This document shows, piece by piece, positions 46,162 through 54,170 of a stretch of 64,000 bases of DNA (positions are counted from its first letter, which is position 1; the number at the start of each line of letters is the position of its first letter). The DNA is from Sphingomonadales bacterium (GTDB taxonomy: Bacteria > Pseudomonadota > Alphaproteobacteria > Sphingomonadales > Sphingomonadaceae): positions 1-64,000 of the forward strand of contig JAAURJ010000008.1 of the NCBI GenBank assembly GCA_012032285.1, written 5' to 3'. Below the pieces are notes generated by a model that saw only the letters and a list, made by a program, of their open reading frames with translations, did not search any database and was not told the DNA's origin. Position numbers and translations under genes: made by a program.

Positions 46162-46899
46162 ATGTTTGATTTAACAGGAATGACCGCCCTTGTAACCGGC
46201 GCTTCGGGCGGGATCGGGACCGCTATATGCGAAGCTTTGGCGGCGCAGGGTGCGCGGCTTGCCGTATCGGGCAGCAATGCGGATAAACTAAACGCTTATA
46301 AGGACAGCCTTGGCGGGGATCATGTGGCTATCCCTTGCAACCTGTCCGATCCGCAAAGCGTCGAGGCGCTGGTTCCGGCGGCGGTGGAGCAGCTGGGCAA
46401 GCTGGATATATTGGTCAACAATGCCGGTATCACCCGCGACAACCTCACCATGCGGATGAAGGATGAGGAATGGGCCGATGTGATTACGGTCAATCTGGAA
46501 GCCAGCTTCCGTTTGATGCGTGCGGCGTCGAAGCCGATGATGAAGGCGCGTTATGGACGCATGATTTCGATCACCAGCGTGGTCGGCGCCACCGGCAATC
46601 CGGGTCAGGCCAATTACGCCGCATCCAAAGCGGGCGTGACCGGTATGTCCAAAGCAATGGCACAGGAATTGGCCAGCCGCAATGTGACCGTGAACTGCAT
46701 CGCGCCCGGCTTTATCGCAACGCCAATGACCGACGTGTTACCCGATGCCCAAAAAGAGGCGTTGAATGCGCGAATCCCGATGGGGCGGATGGGCGAAGGC
46801 AGCGATATTGGCGCGGCCGTTGCTTATCTTGCCAGCAAGGAAGCAGGATATATTACCGGGCAGACGATCCATGTAAATGGCGGCATGGCAATGCTTTAG
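46162..46899 (+). CDS. fabG: 3-oxoacyl-ACP reductase
   Basis: A 245-residue short-chain dehydrogenase. TGASGGIG at 12-19 binds NADPH, NNAGIT is the N-loop, SITSVVG holds the catalytic Ser and YAASK the Tyr/Lys pair. The C-terminal HVNGGMAML end is typical of FabG. The start at 46162 follows AGGAGA and lies one base after the crotonase stop. The TAG stop is in the palindrome at 46897-46912. Confidence 0.94.
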   Translation: MFDLTGMTALVTGASGGIGTAICEALAAQGARLAVSGSNADKLNAYKDSLGGDHVAIPCNLSDPQSVEALVPAAVEQLGKLDILVNNAGITRDNLTMRMKDEEWADVITVNLEASFRLMRAASKPMMKARYGRMISITSVVGATGNPGQANYAASKAGVTGMSKAMAQELASRNVTVNCIAPGFIATPMTDVLPDAQKEALNARIPMGRMGEGSDIGAAVAYLASKEAGYITGQTIHVNGGMAML

Positions 46900-46912
46900 G
46901 TCCTGACCCTAG
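46897..46912. repeat. TAGG/CCCTA palindrome, copy 4 (containing a stop codon)
   Basis: TAGGTCCTGACCCTA begins with the TAG that stops fabG. Left arm lacks one G relative to the copy at 36311, consistent with a lost base or real variation. Confidence 0.65.
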
Positions 46913-46973
46913 AGATTTTGTAATTTTTAGGATCGGCTTTATACAACTACATAATCCAAAACCGGGGGCATGA

Positions 46974-47288
46974 ATGGCACAGCTACAACTTATTTTCCGC
47001 ACGATCGCGATAAACCTGTCGGTTTTGATGGCTATATGCGCCATGCCGGCAAGTGCGAAAGAGAGTGCCTTCAACAAGGGCGCAATAGCGTATGAAGCTG
47101 GCCAGTTTGCAAAAGCACGCATTCTTTACACAAAGGCGTGTGAAGGCGGAGAGGCATTAGGCTGTTATAATCTGGGCGTGATGTTGGACAATGTCGAGGG
47201 CGGCAGTGCCGATCATGCGCAGGCCCGCAGCCTCTATACCAAGGCGTGCGAAGGCGGAGTTGAGCAAGCCTGCAAATTGGCTCAATAA
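46974..47288 (+). CDS. Small exported Sel1-repeat protein
   Basis: A 104-residue protein. The first 28 residues are a signal peptide (TIAINLSVLMAICAMPASAK). The rest is about two Sel1-type repeats with the ACEGG signature occurring twice (LYTKACEGGEALGCYNLGVM and YTKACEGGVEQACKLAQ); paired Cys fit the disulfide-linked HcpA type. Full-length relatives have more repeats. It sits between fabG and acpP; no fatty-acid role is implied. Confidence 0.6.
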   Translation: MAQLQLIFRTIAINLSVLMAICAMPASAKESAFNKGAIAYEAGQFAKARILYTKACEGGEALGCYNLGVMLDNVEGGSADHAQARSLYTKACEGGVEQACKLAQ

Positions 47289-47441
47289 TGCCGCCGATAC
47301 TGTGAAGAGTGAAAAGCCGTAACAGCGACACAGTTTTCACCGCGTTTTTTCGCAAGGCGCATTGCCCTCTTGCCAATGGCGCGACTGGGTATTAGGGCGA
47401 TGGCACAAATTTCATCCTCCCAAGCATAAAGGGGCATAAAT

Positions 47442-47675
47442 ATGAGCGACACCGCAGAACGGGTCAAAAAAATCGTAGTCGAACATCTGGGCGTAGAAGC
47501 CGACAAGGTGACCGAAGCGGCGAGCTTCATCGACGATCTGGGCGCAGACAGCCTTGACATTGTCGAGCTGGTTATGGCGTTTGAAGAAGAGTTTAATGTT
47601 GAAATCCCGGATGACGCAGCCGAGAAAATCTCGACCGTCAAGGATGCGATTGATTTTATTGACGCCAATGGCTGA
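47442..47675 (+). CDS. acpP: Acyl carrier protein
   Basis: A 77-residue acidic carrier of fatty-acid intermediates. The phosphopantetheine Ser is S37 in [15 protein letters not shown]; the flanking helices ([16 protein letters not shown] and [16 protein letters not shown]) are standard. Ribosome site AAAGGGG precedes the ATG. A hairpin plus T-run follows within 6 bases of the stop. Confidence 0.97.
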   Translation: MSDTAERVKKIVVEHLGVEADKVTEAASFIDDLGADSLDIVELVMAFEEEFNVEIPDDAAEKISTVKDAIDFIDANG

Positions 47676-47680
47676 ACTTG

Positions 47681-47708
47681 AAAAAGGCGCAGCTTAGCGC
47701 TTTTTCAA
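47681..47708 (+). terminator. Terminator after acpP
   Basis: GAAAAAGGCGC, loop AGCTTA, GCGCTTTTTC: an inverted repeat with one bulged G and a T-run. Six bases past the acpP stop, it may be partial since fabF follows. Confidence 0.7.
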
Positions 47709-47726
47709 AGAGTTTATAGGCATTAA

Positions 47727-47760
47727 ACGGCTTTCCGGTTGGTTCCGGAAGGCCGTTTGC
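47727..47760 (+). terminator. Second hairpin between acpP and fabF
   Basis: AAACGGC-TTCCGG pairs with CCGGAA-GCCGTTT around a short loop. Strong stem; only a mixed TTTGCATATTT tail, so attenuation rather than full termination is possible. Confidence 0.5.
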
Positions 47761-47876
47761 ATATTTGCTAACCGCAATTGGGCTGTTAAGAGCAAATAAT
47801 TATTCGCACCGGCTTTACGCGAATGAACGAAAAAATATGGGGATTGGCGGGGTAACCGCTTTGTTTGGAGAATGTT

Positions 47877-49135
47877 ATGCGCCGCGTTGTTGTTACCGGA
47901 TTGGGACTTGTTACACCATTGGGCGGGGATGTGGAAACCAGCTGGGCCAATATATTGGCATCGAAATCGGGCGCGGGGCCGATTACCCGCTTTGACGCCA
48001 GCGATCAGAAATGCACCATCGCCTGCGAGGTGAAAGGGCCGGAGCATGAATATGGTTTCGACCCGGCCAAGCGCGTCGATCACAAGGTGCAGCGGCAGGT
48101 GGACCCCTTCATTATCTATGGCATTGACGCCGCCGGGCAAGCGCTCGAAGATGCCGGCCTTACCGAAATGACAGACGCGCAGAAAATACGCGCGGGTTGT
48201 TCCATCGGTTCGGGTATTGGCGGCCTTCCCGGTATTGAAAGCGAATCGCTGGTGCTTGCCGAAAAAGGGCCGGGCCGGGTCAGCCCGCATTTTGTCCATG
48301 GCCGCCTGATCAACCTGATTTCCGGGCAGGTCAGCATCAAATATCAACTGAAAGGCCCCAATCATGCGGTGGTAACCGCCTGTTCAACCGGCGCTCATTC
48401 GATTGGTGATGCCGCGCGGATGATCCGCGATGATGACGCCGACATCATGGTGGCGGGCGGCGCGGAAGGGACAATCAACCCGCTGGGCGTTGCCGGCTTT
48501 GCCGCCGCCCGTGCGCTGAACAGCAGCTATAATGACCGGCCGCAACAGGCGAGCCGTCCCTATGACAAGGACCGCGACGGTTTCGTCATGGGCGAAGGCG
48601 CGGGCGTTGTTGTGCTGGAGGAATATGAACACGCAAAGGCGCGGGGCGCGAAAATCTATGCCGAGGTGGTGGGATATGGCCTGTCGGGTGATGCCTATCA
48701 TGTCACCGCCCCGCATCCCGATGGCGACGGGGCATACCGGTCGATGGAAATGGCGCTTAAAAAGCAGGTATGCAGCCGTCGGACATTGATTATATCAACG
48801 CGCATGGAACATCGACCATGGCCGATACCATTGAACTGGGCGCGGTCAAGCGCTTGTTCGGCGCCGATATTGGCGGCGCATCGATGAGCAGCACCAAATC
48901 CGCGATTGGCCATTTGCTGGGCGGTGCGGGCGCAGTGGAAAGCATATTCTGCATTCTGGCGCTGCGGGATCAGATTGTGCCGCCGACGCTGAACCTTGAA
49001 AACCCCGATGAGGGCTGCGAAGGCGTCGATCTTGTCCCGCTGGTCGCGCGCAAACGGGAAGTGCGGGCCGTGCTGAACAACAGTTTCGGCTTTGGCGGCA
49101 CCAATGCCAGCCTGATCATGAAGAAAGTGGATTAA
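47877..49135 (+). CDS. fabF: 3-oxoacyl-ACP synthase II (one-base frameshift)
   Basis: A chain-elongating ketosynthase. The nucleophile Cys is in [15 protein letters not shown], the two His in [12 protein letters not shown] and [16 protein letters not shown], and the closing [11 protein letters not shown] is typical. The start at 47877 ([10 protein letters not shown]) has TTGGAG; an earlier in-frame TTG is rejected. One G is missing at 48764, restoring [20 protein letters not shown]. The mended protein has 419 residues. FabF is central, so error is likelier than decay. Confidence 0.92.
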
Positions 49136-49141
49136 CCGCCG

Positions 49142-50110
49142 ATGCGGATCATCAAGATATTGCTGGTCATCGGGCTTTTGCTGGCCCTGCTTGTTGGCGG
49201 CAATTTCGTTTATGGCTGGACCGCTGCCGGGCCATCGACCCGCGATGTGACGATCATCATCAAACCCGGGTCAAGTATCGCGCTTGCCGCCGGACAGCTG
49301 GAAAAAGGAGGGATTATCAAATCCGCCGATGCCTTTGTCACCCGCGCCAAAATATTGGGCCGCGGCAAAACGATTAAGGCAGGTGAGTTTGAAATCCCGG
49401 CCCGCGCCTCCAATTCCGACATATTGACGATATTGTCGGGCGGCAAAACGGTGCAGCGCATGGTGACCATCCCCGAAGGAATGCCGTCGATCATGGTTTA
49501 TGAACGATTGATGGCGAATGAGCAGCTGACCGGCGACATCGCTGTGCCTGCCGAAGGATCGGTCCTGCCCGATAGCTATGCCTTTGAAAAGGGCGAATCC
49601 CGCGCCGACGTGCTCAAACGGATGCAGGATGCAATGACAAAGGCGTTGAAAGAAGCATGGGAAAAACGCGGAGGTGATACCGCCGTCAAAACTCCGCAAG
49701 AGGCGGTCAATCTGGCCGCAATTGTCGAAAAGGAAACCGCAAAGAAATCGGAATTGCGTAAAGTGGCTGGCGTTTATTCGAACCGCTTGGTCATGGGGAT
49801 GCTGTTACAGGCGGACCCCACGATCATCTATCCTGTGACCAAAGGAAAGCCGCTTGGCCGCCGCATCCGGCGTAGCGAGATTGAGGCGGTGAACGGGTAT
49901 AACACTTATACCAAGACCGGCTTGCCCGATGGGCCTATTGCCAATCCGTCTAAGGCGGCAATAGAAGCGGTGTTGAACCCAGAAAAAACCAGTGCGCTTT
50001 ATTTTGTCGCCGATGGCAAGGGCGGGCATATCTTTGCCGACACATTGGAGGAGCATAATGCCAATGTCGCAAAATGGTATGCGATCCGCCGTGAACGGGG
50101 GGAGATGTAG
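49142..50110 (+). CDS. mltG: Endolytic transglycosylase MltG
   Basis: A 322-residue bitopic membrane enzyme that cleaves nascent glycan strands and ends their growth. N-terminal helix ILLVIGLLLALLVGGNFVYG, a LysM-like segment, then the YceG domain with LAAIVEKETAKKSELRKVA (catalytic Glu), VYSNRLVMGMLLQADPT and YNTYTKTGLPDGPIANPS. It follows fabF by 6 bases, the standard fabF-mltG neighbour. Confidence 0.93.
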   Translation: MRIIKILLVIGLLLALLVGGNFVYGWTAAGPSTRDVTIIIKPGSSIALAAGQLEKGGIIKSADAFVTRAKILGRGKTIKAGEFEIPARASNSDILTILSGGKTVQRMVTIPEGMPSIMVYERLMANEQLTGDIAVPAEGSVLPDSYAFEKGESRADVLKRMQDAMTKALKEAWEKRGGDTAVKTPQEAVNLAAIVEKETAKKSELRKVAGVYSNRLVMGMLLQADPTIIYPVTKGKPLGRRIRRSEIEAVNGYNTYTKTGLPDGPIANPSKAAIEAVLNPEKTSALYFVADGKGGHIFADTLEEHNANVAKWYAIRRERGEM

Positions 50111-50127
50111 GCGGGGCGTTCGCCGTT

Positions 50128-51195
50128 TTATTTCAGCTTTAACGCGGCGCGAATATCGGTCCAGCTGACCAGTTTGAAATTTTGCGGCTTTGTGCCATTA
50201 TCGCCGTCCTGTGCCACAAATAACCCGCCGGGATAAGCGTCGCCAAAGGATCCGGCCATCACAGCGATCCCGTCAGTTTCGCTTGTTCCGCCAATCGCGG
50301 GCCCGTCGCCGATCACAAAATTGCCGGCAAATCTCATATCGGGAAGGGTGAACAGCGCATAGCTATTATCCCCTTGGCTCGATGCGATCAGATAGCGGGC
50401 TTTATCCTGTTCGATGATGGCCAGCCCCTCTACATCCGCGGTCAGGCGGATATTGTCTATGGCGGCCACGATTTTACCCTCGGCTGCGGCTGTGCTGTTC
50501 AAGGGGAATTGCCAGATTCCGGCGTCTTCTTCGCCGATATATAAATGGCCCGATTTTTCATCGGCGACGCAGCCCTCCGGCTGTGTCGGCACAGACAGCT
50601 CCCGGCTTTGTCCTTTGGCGACGTTGTCCCCTTGGATCGTCAAAAGCATTTGCCGGATTTTCCCATTTTTCAGGACCGAAATTGCGGTTATGTCCTTTGG
50701 CCCGCCGCCTGTGAATTTTCCACTGGCCAGGCATATGCCATAGGCTTCGCCTTTGCCCGCCTTCACCTTACCAATCGGCGATAATATAGCGGTTTGCGGG
50801 TCCAGCCGGAACAGCGCCAGCATCGCTTGACTTTCATCATTCCGGTCGCTGGCGGCGACAATGATTCCTTCGCCAGGTAATTCGAACAGGTCGACATTAT
50901 TGACCCGCCCTGCATCCAAAAAAGACCGGACCTTTCCGTCCATAGCATAGACGTAAAGCCCGGCTTTTTTATCGGTCGCAACGATCAGGCTGGCCTTGGG
51001 ATTGGCGGCATTGCGCCAGATCGCCGGATCATCCGCCGCATCGGCATTCTGGGTGCCCACAGGTTCGGTTTCACCGCGTGCAGTTACGACTGCAAGCTGC
51101 GGCGATGGTTCCGGCATTATCTGCGGGGCGCAGCCGCCCATAGCCGATAATGCCAAAGCCAAAGCAACCGATCCTGCATTTGGGCGGACAAGCAT
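50128..51195 (-). CDS. Beta-propeller phytase (3-phytase family), lipoprotein
   Basis: A 355-residue phytase of the BPP type (PF02333), which removes phosphate from phytate using calcium. Signal and lipobox SAMGGC anchor it. Blocks: DADDPAIWRN-like start (NADAADDPAIWRNAANPKAS), NNVDLFELPGEG, PEGCVADEKSGHLYIGEEDA and SEVDG-type end ETDGIAVMAGS. Its start is one base after the stop of the upstream TonB receptor, so both are probably one operon. The start at 51195 is favoured; TTG at 51219 overlaps the receptor. Confidence 0.85.
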   Translation of the reverse strand: MLVRPNAGSVALALALSAMGGCAPQIMPEPSPQLAVVTARGETEPVGTQNADAADDPAIWRNAANPKASLIVATDKKAGLYVYAMDGKVRSFLDAGRVNNVDLFELPGEGIIVAASDRNDESQAMLALFRLDPQTAILSPIGKVKAGKGEAYGICLASGKFTGGGPKDITAISVLKNGKIRQMLLTIQGDNVAKGQSRELSVPTQPEGCVADEKSGHLYIGEEDAGIWQFPLNSTAAAEGKIVAAIDNIRLTADVEGLAIIEQDKARYLIASSQGDNSYALFTLPDMRFAGNFVIGDGPAIGGTSETDGIAVMAGSFGDAYPGGLFVAQDGDNGTKPQNFKLVSWTDIRAALKLK

Positions 51196-51196
51196 A

Positions 51197-53956
51197 TTAG
51201 AAATTGACCCGTGCGCCAAATTTCACCGTGGATCCATAAACCTCATATTGCAGGTTGCGCTGTGTCGCGTCAAAATTTTGATAGGCAAAATATTTGGCGT
51301 CATTAACGTTGATCCACTCGGCAAAGATACGGACATTGTCGGTCAGTTTCAGTTTCGCGGAAAGGTCGATCTGGAAATGATTGTCAACGATGCGGTCTTC
51401 GCTGGCATCGCCGCCAATTTCGTCCAGATATTTGCTGCGATAGGTGCCCGCTGCACGGAATTCAAACGGCCCTTTTTCATAACCCAGCACAATATTTCCG
51501 GTATGTTTGGATGCTGCGGGCAAGTTAATTTCGCGCCCGTCGTCCAAAATGCCGGTCGCATCGGTATAGGTATAATTTGCCTGCACCAGCAATCCGTCCA
51601 GCGGCGAAGGCAGGAACGAAAGCGATTGGCTGAAGCTCGCTTCCACACCGAATACCGTCGCGCTATCGCCATTGACCGGAATGGTCAGCTCATCATAATC
51701 CACGCCTTGGAATGTGCCCGATTCTTCGACCACCGAATCGACGATGAAATTGTTGATTGATTTGTAAAAACCGCCAAGCGAAATGCCGCCATTGCTGCTG
51801 AAATAATATTCCGCTGAAACATCGGCATTCCATGCGCGATAGGGCAGGAGATCGGGATTGCCAAATTGCGCCTCTGCATCTTCATTGACCGTATAGCGCG
51901 GGGCCAGGTCGGACAATTTGGGGCGCACAAGGCTGCGGGATCCCGCCAAACGGAAAACTAGGTTGGAACTGGGCGAGTAACGCAGTGTCGCACTGGGCAG
52001 CCAGTCTGTATAGCTGCGTTCTGTGCTGACAGGGATCACATCGGTGACATCATCACCGTCATCCACAACCAAATTACCGTTCAGTTGATTATAGGTTCGT
52101 TCCGCACGAAGACCAAAAATAGCGCGGATGGAAGAGCTTTCGTAACGGCCCAATAAATATCCGGCCAAAACATCTTCCTGAACCAGATAATCGCTAGGGA
52201 AGCTAAGCAGGTCGGTTTCATATTGATCGACTTCAAATCCCGCGCGGTTGGCAATGAAAAATTCGGTTGCCCCGCGATAGCTGGGAAGCGGGCCTAGGTT
52301 GGTGATACGGTAAGTCTGCTCGCCCTCCACATCGGCGAGCGTGAAGTCGCCGTCAAAATCGCCGTAGAAGGTGCCGTTAAAGTCAAAGCTTTTGTCCCGC
52401 CAGCGCGACTTGATCCCGGTTTGCACGGTGAATTCGCCGCCGCCCATGGCAAAAGTGCGGCCCAAATCGGCTTTCACGGCATATTCTTCATCCACGCTGT
52501 CCGAAAGCGTGGTCAGCTCAAGCCGGTTAAAGCCATATTCCGAAGGATCATTGAACAGCGAAGCGCCGCTGGTGACGGAATAAAGCGGCGCGCGGGGATC
52601 GCTATAGTCAAAGTTTACATCGACACCGTCACCGTCGAAACGGGCGCGGAAACGCGCAGGGTCAACGGAGAAATTTTCCAGCTCGCTGGATTTAGCCCAG
52701 CTACCGGAAAAATGCGCCTTCCAAATACCATCATCATGGTCACCGCCAATTTGTATCGTGCGGATGCGTTGGCGTTCGAAACGGTCCTTAATATCGCGGC
52801 GAACCTCAATGCGGCCATCTTCGTCGGTGAAAGCGGCGCTGGTTGCGCTGCCCGATGCGGGATCCTCGTTCAGGATGATCGTCAAACGGCGGCGAAATTC
52901 CTGATCGTCAAACTGGCTAAACTGTCCGCGTACGAACAATGTGGTGTAATCAGACGCGCGGGCATCGACGTTTAACGAACCGCTAATCCGTTTGCGGGTC
53001 ACGTCATAGTCGCGATATTGCACTTCTTCGGCAAAGACAATGCCGCCTGCTTCATTCCAGTCGGCGGCTTCGATATTGTCGCTTTCAAATTCGCGCTCAT
53101 AATAGCTAAGCCCGCCGGATACGCCGACATTATCGCCCAATTTCGCCGCAAAATCGACGCTGCCTTTTGGCGTTACATTGCCGACATAATCGTTATAGCT
53201 TCCTTCCAGCTTGACTGCGAACAGGCCCTTTTTACGGTCAAAGGCGCTGGTTGTGTTGATTTCAATCGCGCCGCCAATGGTGTCCGCATCCATATCGGGG
53301 GTCAGTGATTTTTTAATCTCGATCGATTCGATAATGTCGGAACTGATCACATCCAACGCGACCGAACGGACATCGCCTTCGGGTGAGGGCAGGCGAACGC
53401 CGTTCAGTGAGCTGCTGTTAAGTTCAGGATCAAGTCCGCGAACCGAAACAAAGCGGCCTTCACCCTGATCATTCAGGACATTCACACCGGGCAGGCGGCG
53501 AATGGATTCGGCGACATTCTGATCCGGAAATTGACCGATCGCGTCGCGGGTCAAAACCGAACTCACGCCGTCTGCGGCTTTTTGCCGTGACAAGGAACTG
53601 GCTTGATTTGCAGCTTGACCGATCACCAATATCTCGTTGCTGGCATCGCCGCCAAGCGCAAAGTTAAGCTGCACCGATCCGGTTTCGGTGACGGTTACCG
53701 ACTGGGTTAGCGGATCTGCCCCGATATAGCGGGCGGTTACCTGATATTCGCCAGACGGAATGTCGGCGATCACATAACTGCCGTCACGGTCGGTGTTGGT
53801 AGTGCGGCCCAATTCCGCTATTGTGACGCTTGCCGCCTGTAATTGTTTTGTTTCGGATGCATCGAACACATTACCGCGGATCTCGCCTGCTATGGCTGCG
53901 CTGCTCATGGCGCCCCCGGCCAGCAATATGCTTGTTAACTTGACGATATTTTTCAT
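51197..53956 (-). CDS. TonB-dependent receptor
   Basis: A 919-residue outer-membrane receptor. Signal peptide (SILLAGGAMSSAAIAG), a carboxypeptidase-regulatory-like domain at about 25-110 (GNVFDASETKQLQAASVTI), the plug (DAIGQFPDQNVAESIRRLPG and RGLDPELNSSSLNGVR), then the beta-barrel ending in GARVNF with the terminal Phe needed for outer-membrane assembly. The plug variant matches the sphingomonad TonB-receptor subfamily for organic polymers. The following phytase suggests phytate or inositol phosphate uptake, an inference. Ribosome site AAAGGGG. Confidence 0.9.
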   Translation of the reverse strand: MKNIVKLTSILLAGGAMSSAAIAGEIRGNVFDASETKQLQAASVTIAELGRTTNTDRDGSYVIADIPSGEYQVTARYIGADPLTQSVTVTETGSVQLNFALGGDASNEILVIGQAANQASSLSRQKAADGVSSVLTRDAIGQFPDQNVAESIRRLPGVNVLNDQGEGRFVSVRGLDPELNSSSLNGVRLPSPEGDVRSVALDVISSDIIESIEIKKSLTPDMDADTIGGAIEINTTSAFDRKKGLFAVKLEGSYNDYVGNVTPKGSVDFAAKLGDNVGVSGGLSYYEREFESDNIEAADWNEAGGIVFAEEVQYRDYDVTRKRISGSLNVDARASDYTTLFVRGQFSQFDDQEFRRRLTIILNEDPASGSATSAAFTDEDGRIEVRRDIKDRFERQRIRTIQIGGDHDDGIWKAHFSGSWAKSSELENFSVDPARFRARFDGDGVDVNFDYSDPRAPLYSVTSGASLFNDPSEYGFNRLELTTLSDSVDEEYAVKADLGRTFAMGGGEFTVQTGIKSRWRDKSFDFNGTFYGDFDGDFTLADVEGEQTYRITNLGPLPSYRGATEFFIANRAGFEVDQYETDLLSFPSDYLVQEDVLAGYLLGRYESSSIRAIFGLRAERTYNQLNGNLVVDDGDDVTDVIPVSTERSYTDWLPSATLRYSPSSNLVFRLAGSRSLVRPKLSDLAPRYTVNEDAEAQFGNPDLLPYRAWNADVSAEYYFSSNGGISLGGFYKSINNFIVDSVVEESGTFQGVDYDELTIPVNGDSATVFGVEASFSQSLSFLPSPLDGLLVQANYTYTDATGILDDGREINLPAASKHTGNIVLGYEKGPFEFRAAGTYRSKYLDEIGGDASEDRIVDNHFQIDLSAKLKLTDNVRIFAEWINVNDAKYFAYQNFDATQRNLQYEVYGSTVKFGARVNF

Positions 53957-54036
53957 GAAAAGCCCCTTTGGAAGATGGATTATATTTTGTTGAACCCGGC
54001 ATTAGGGGCGATAAATGACGGCAACATATAGGTTGT

Positions 54037-54054
54037 TTTACAATAGTATGACGC
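54037..54054 (-). promoter_or_regulatory. Possible Pho-box-like site before the TonB receptor
   Basis: On the minus strand GCGTCAT-ACTA-TTGTAAA has the 7-4-7 spacing of a PhoB box (CTGTCAT repeats), matching 5 of 7 and 4 of 7. It is 81 bases upstream of the receptor start. Weak match; I list it because phosphate control would suit a phytase locus. Confidence 0.2.
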
Positions 54055-54170
54055 AAAAATTACTATAATAAGATGTTGCAAATTGGCCATTTTACTATTG
54101 CGTTTAAGGTCAGGACCAATGGTGAATTTCGGCCAAGACACTGTGCCTGCCCCCTGCTATCACACCGGCC

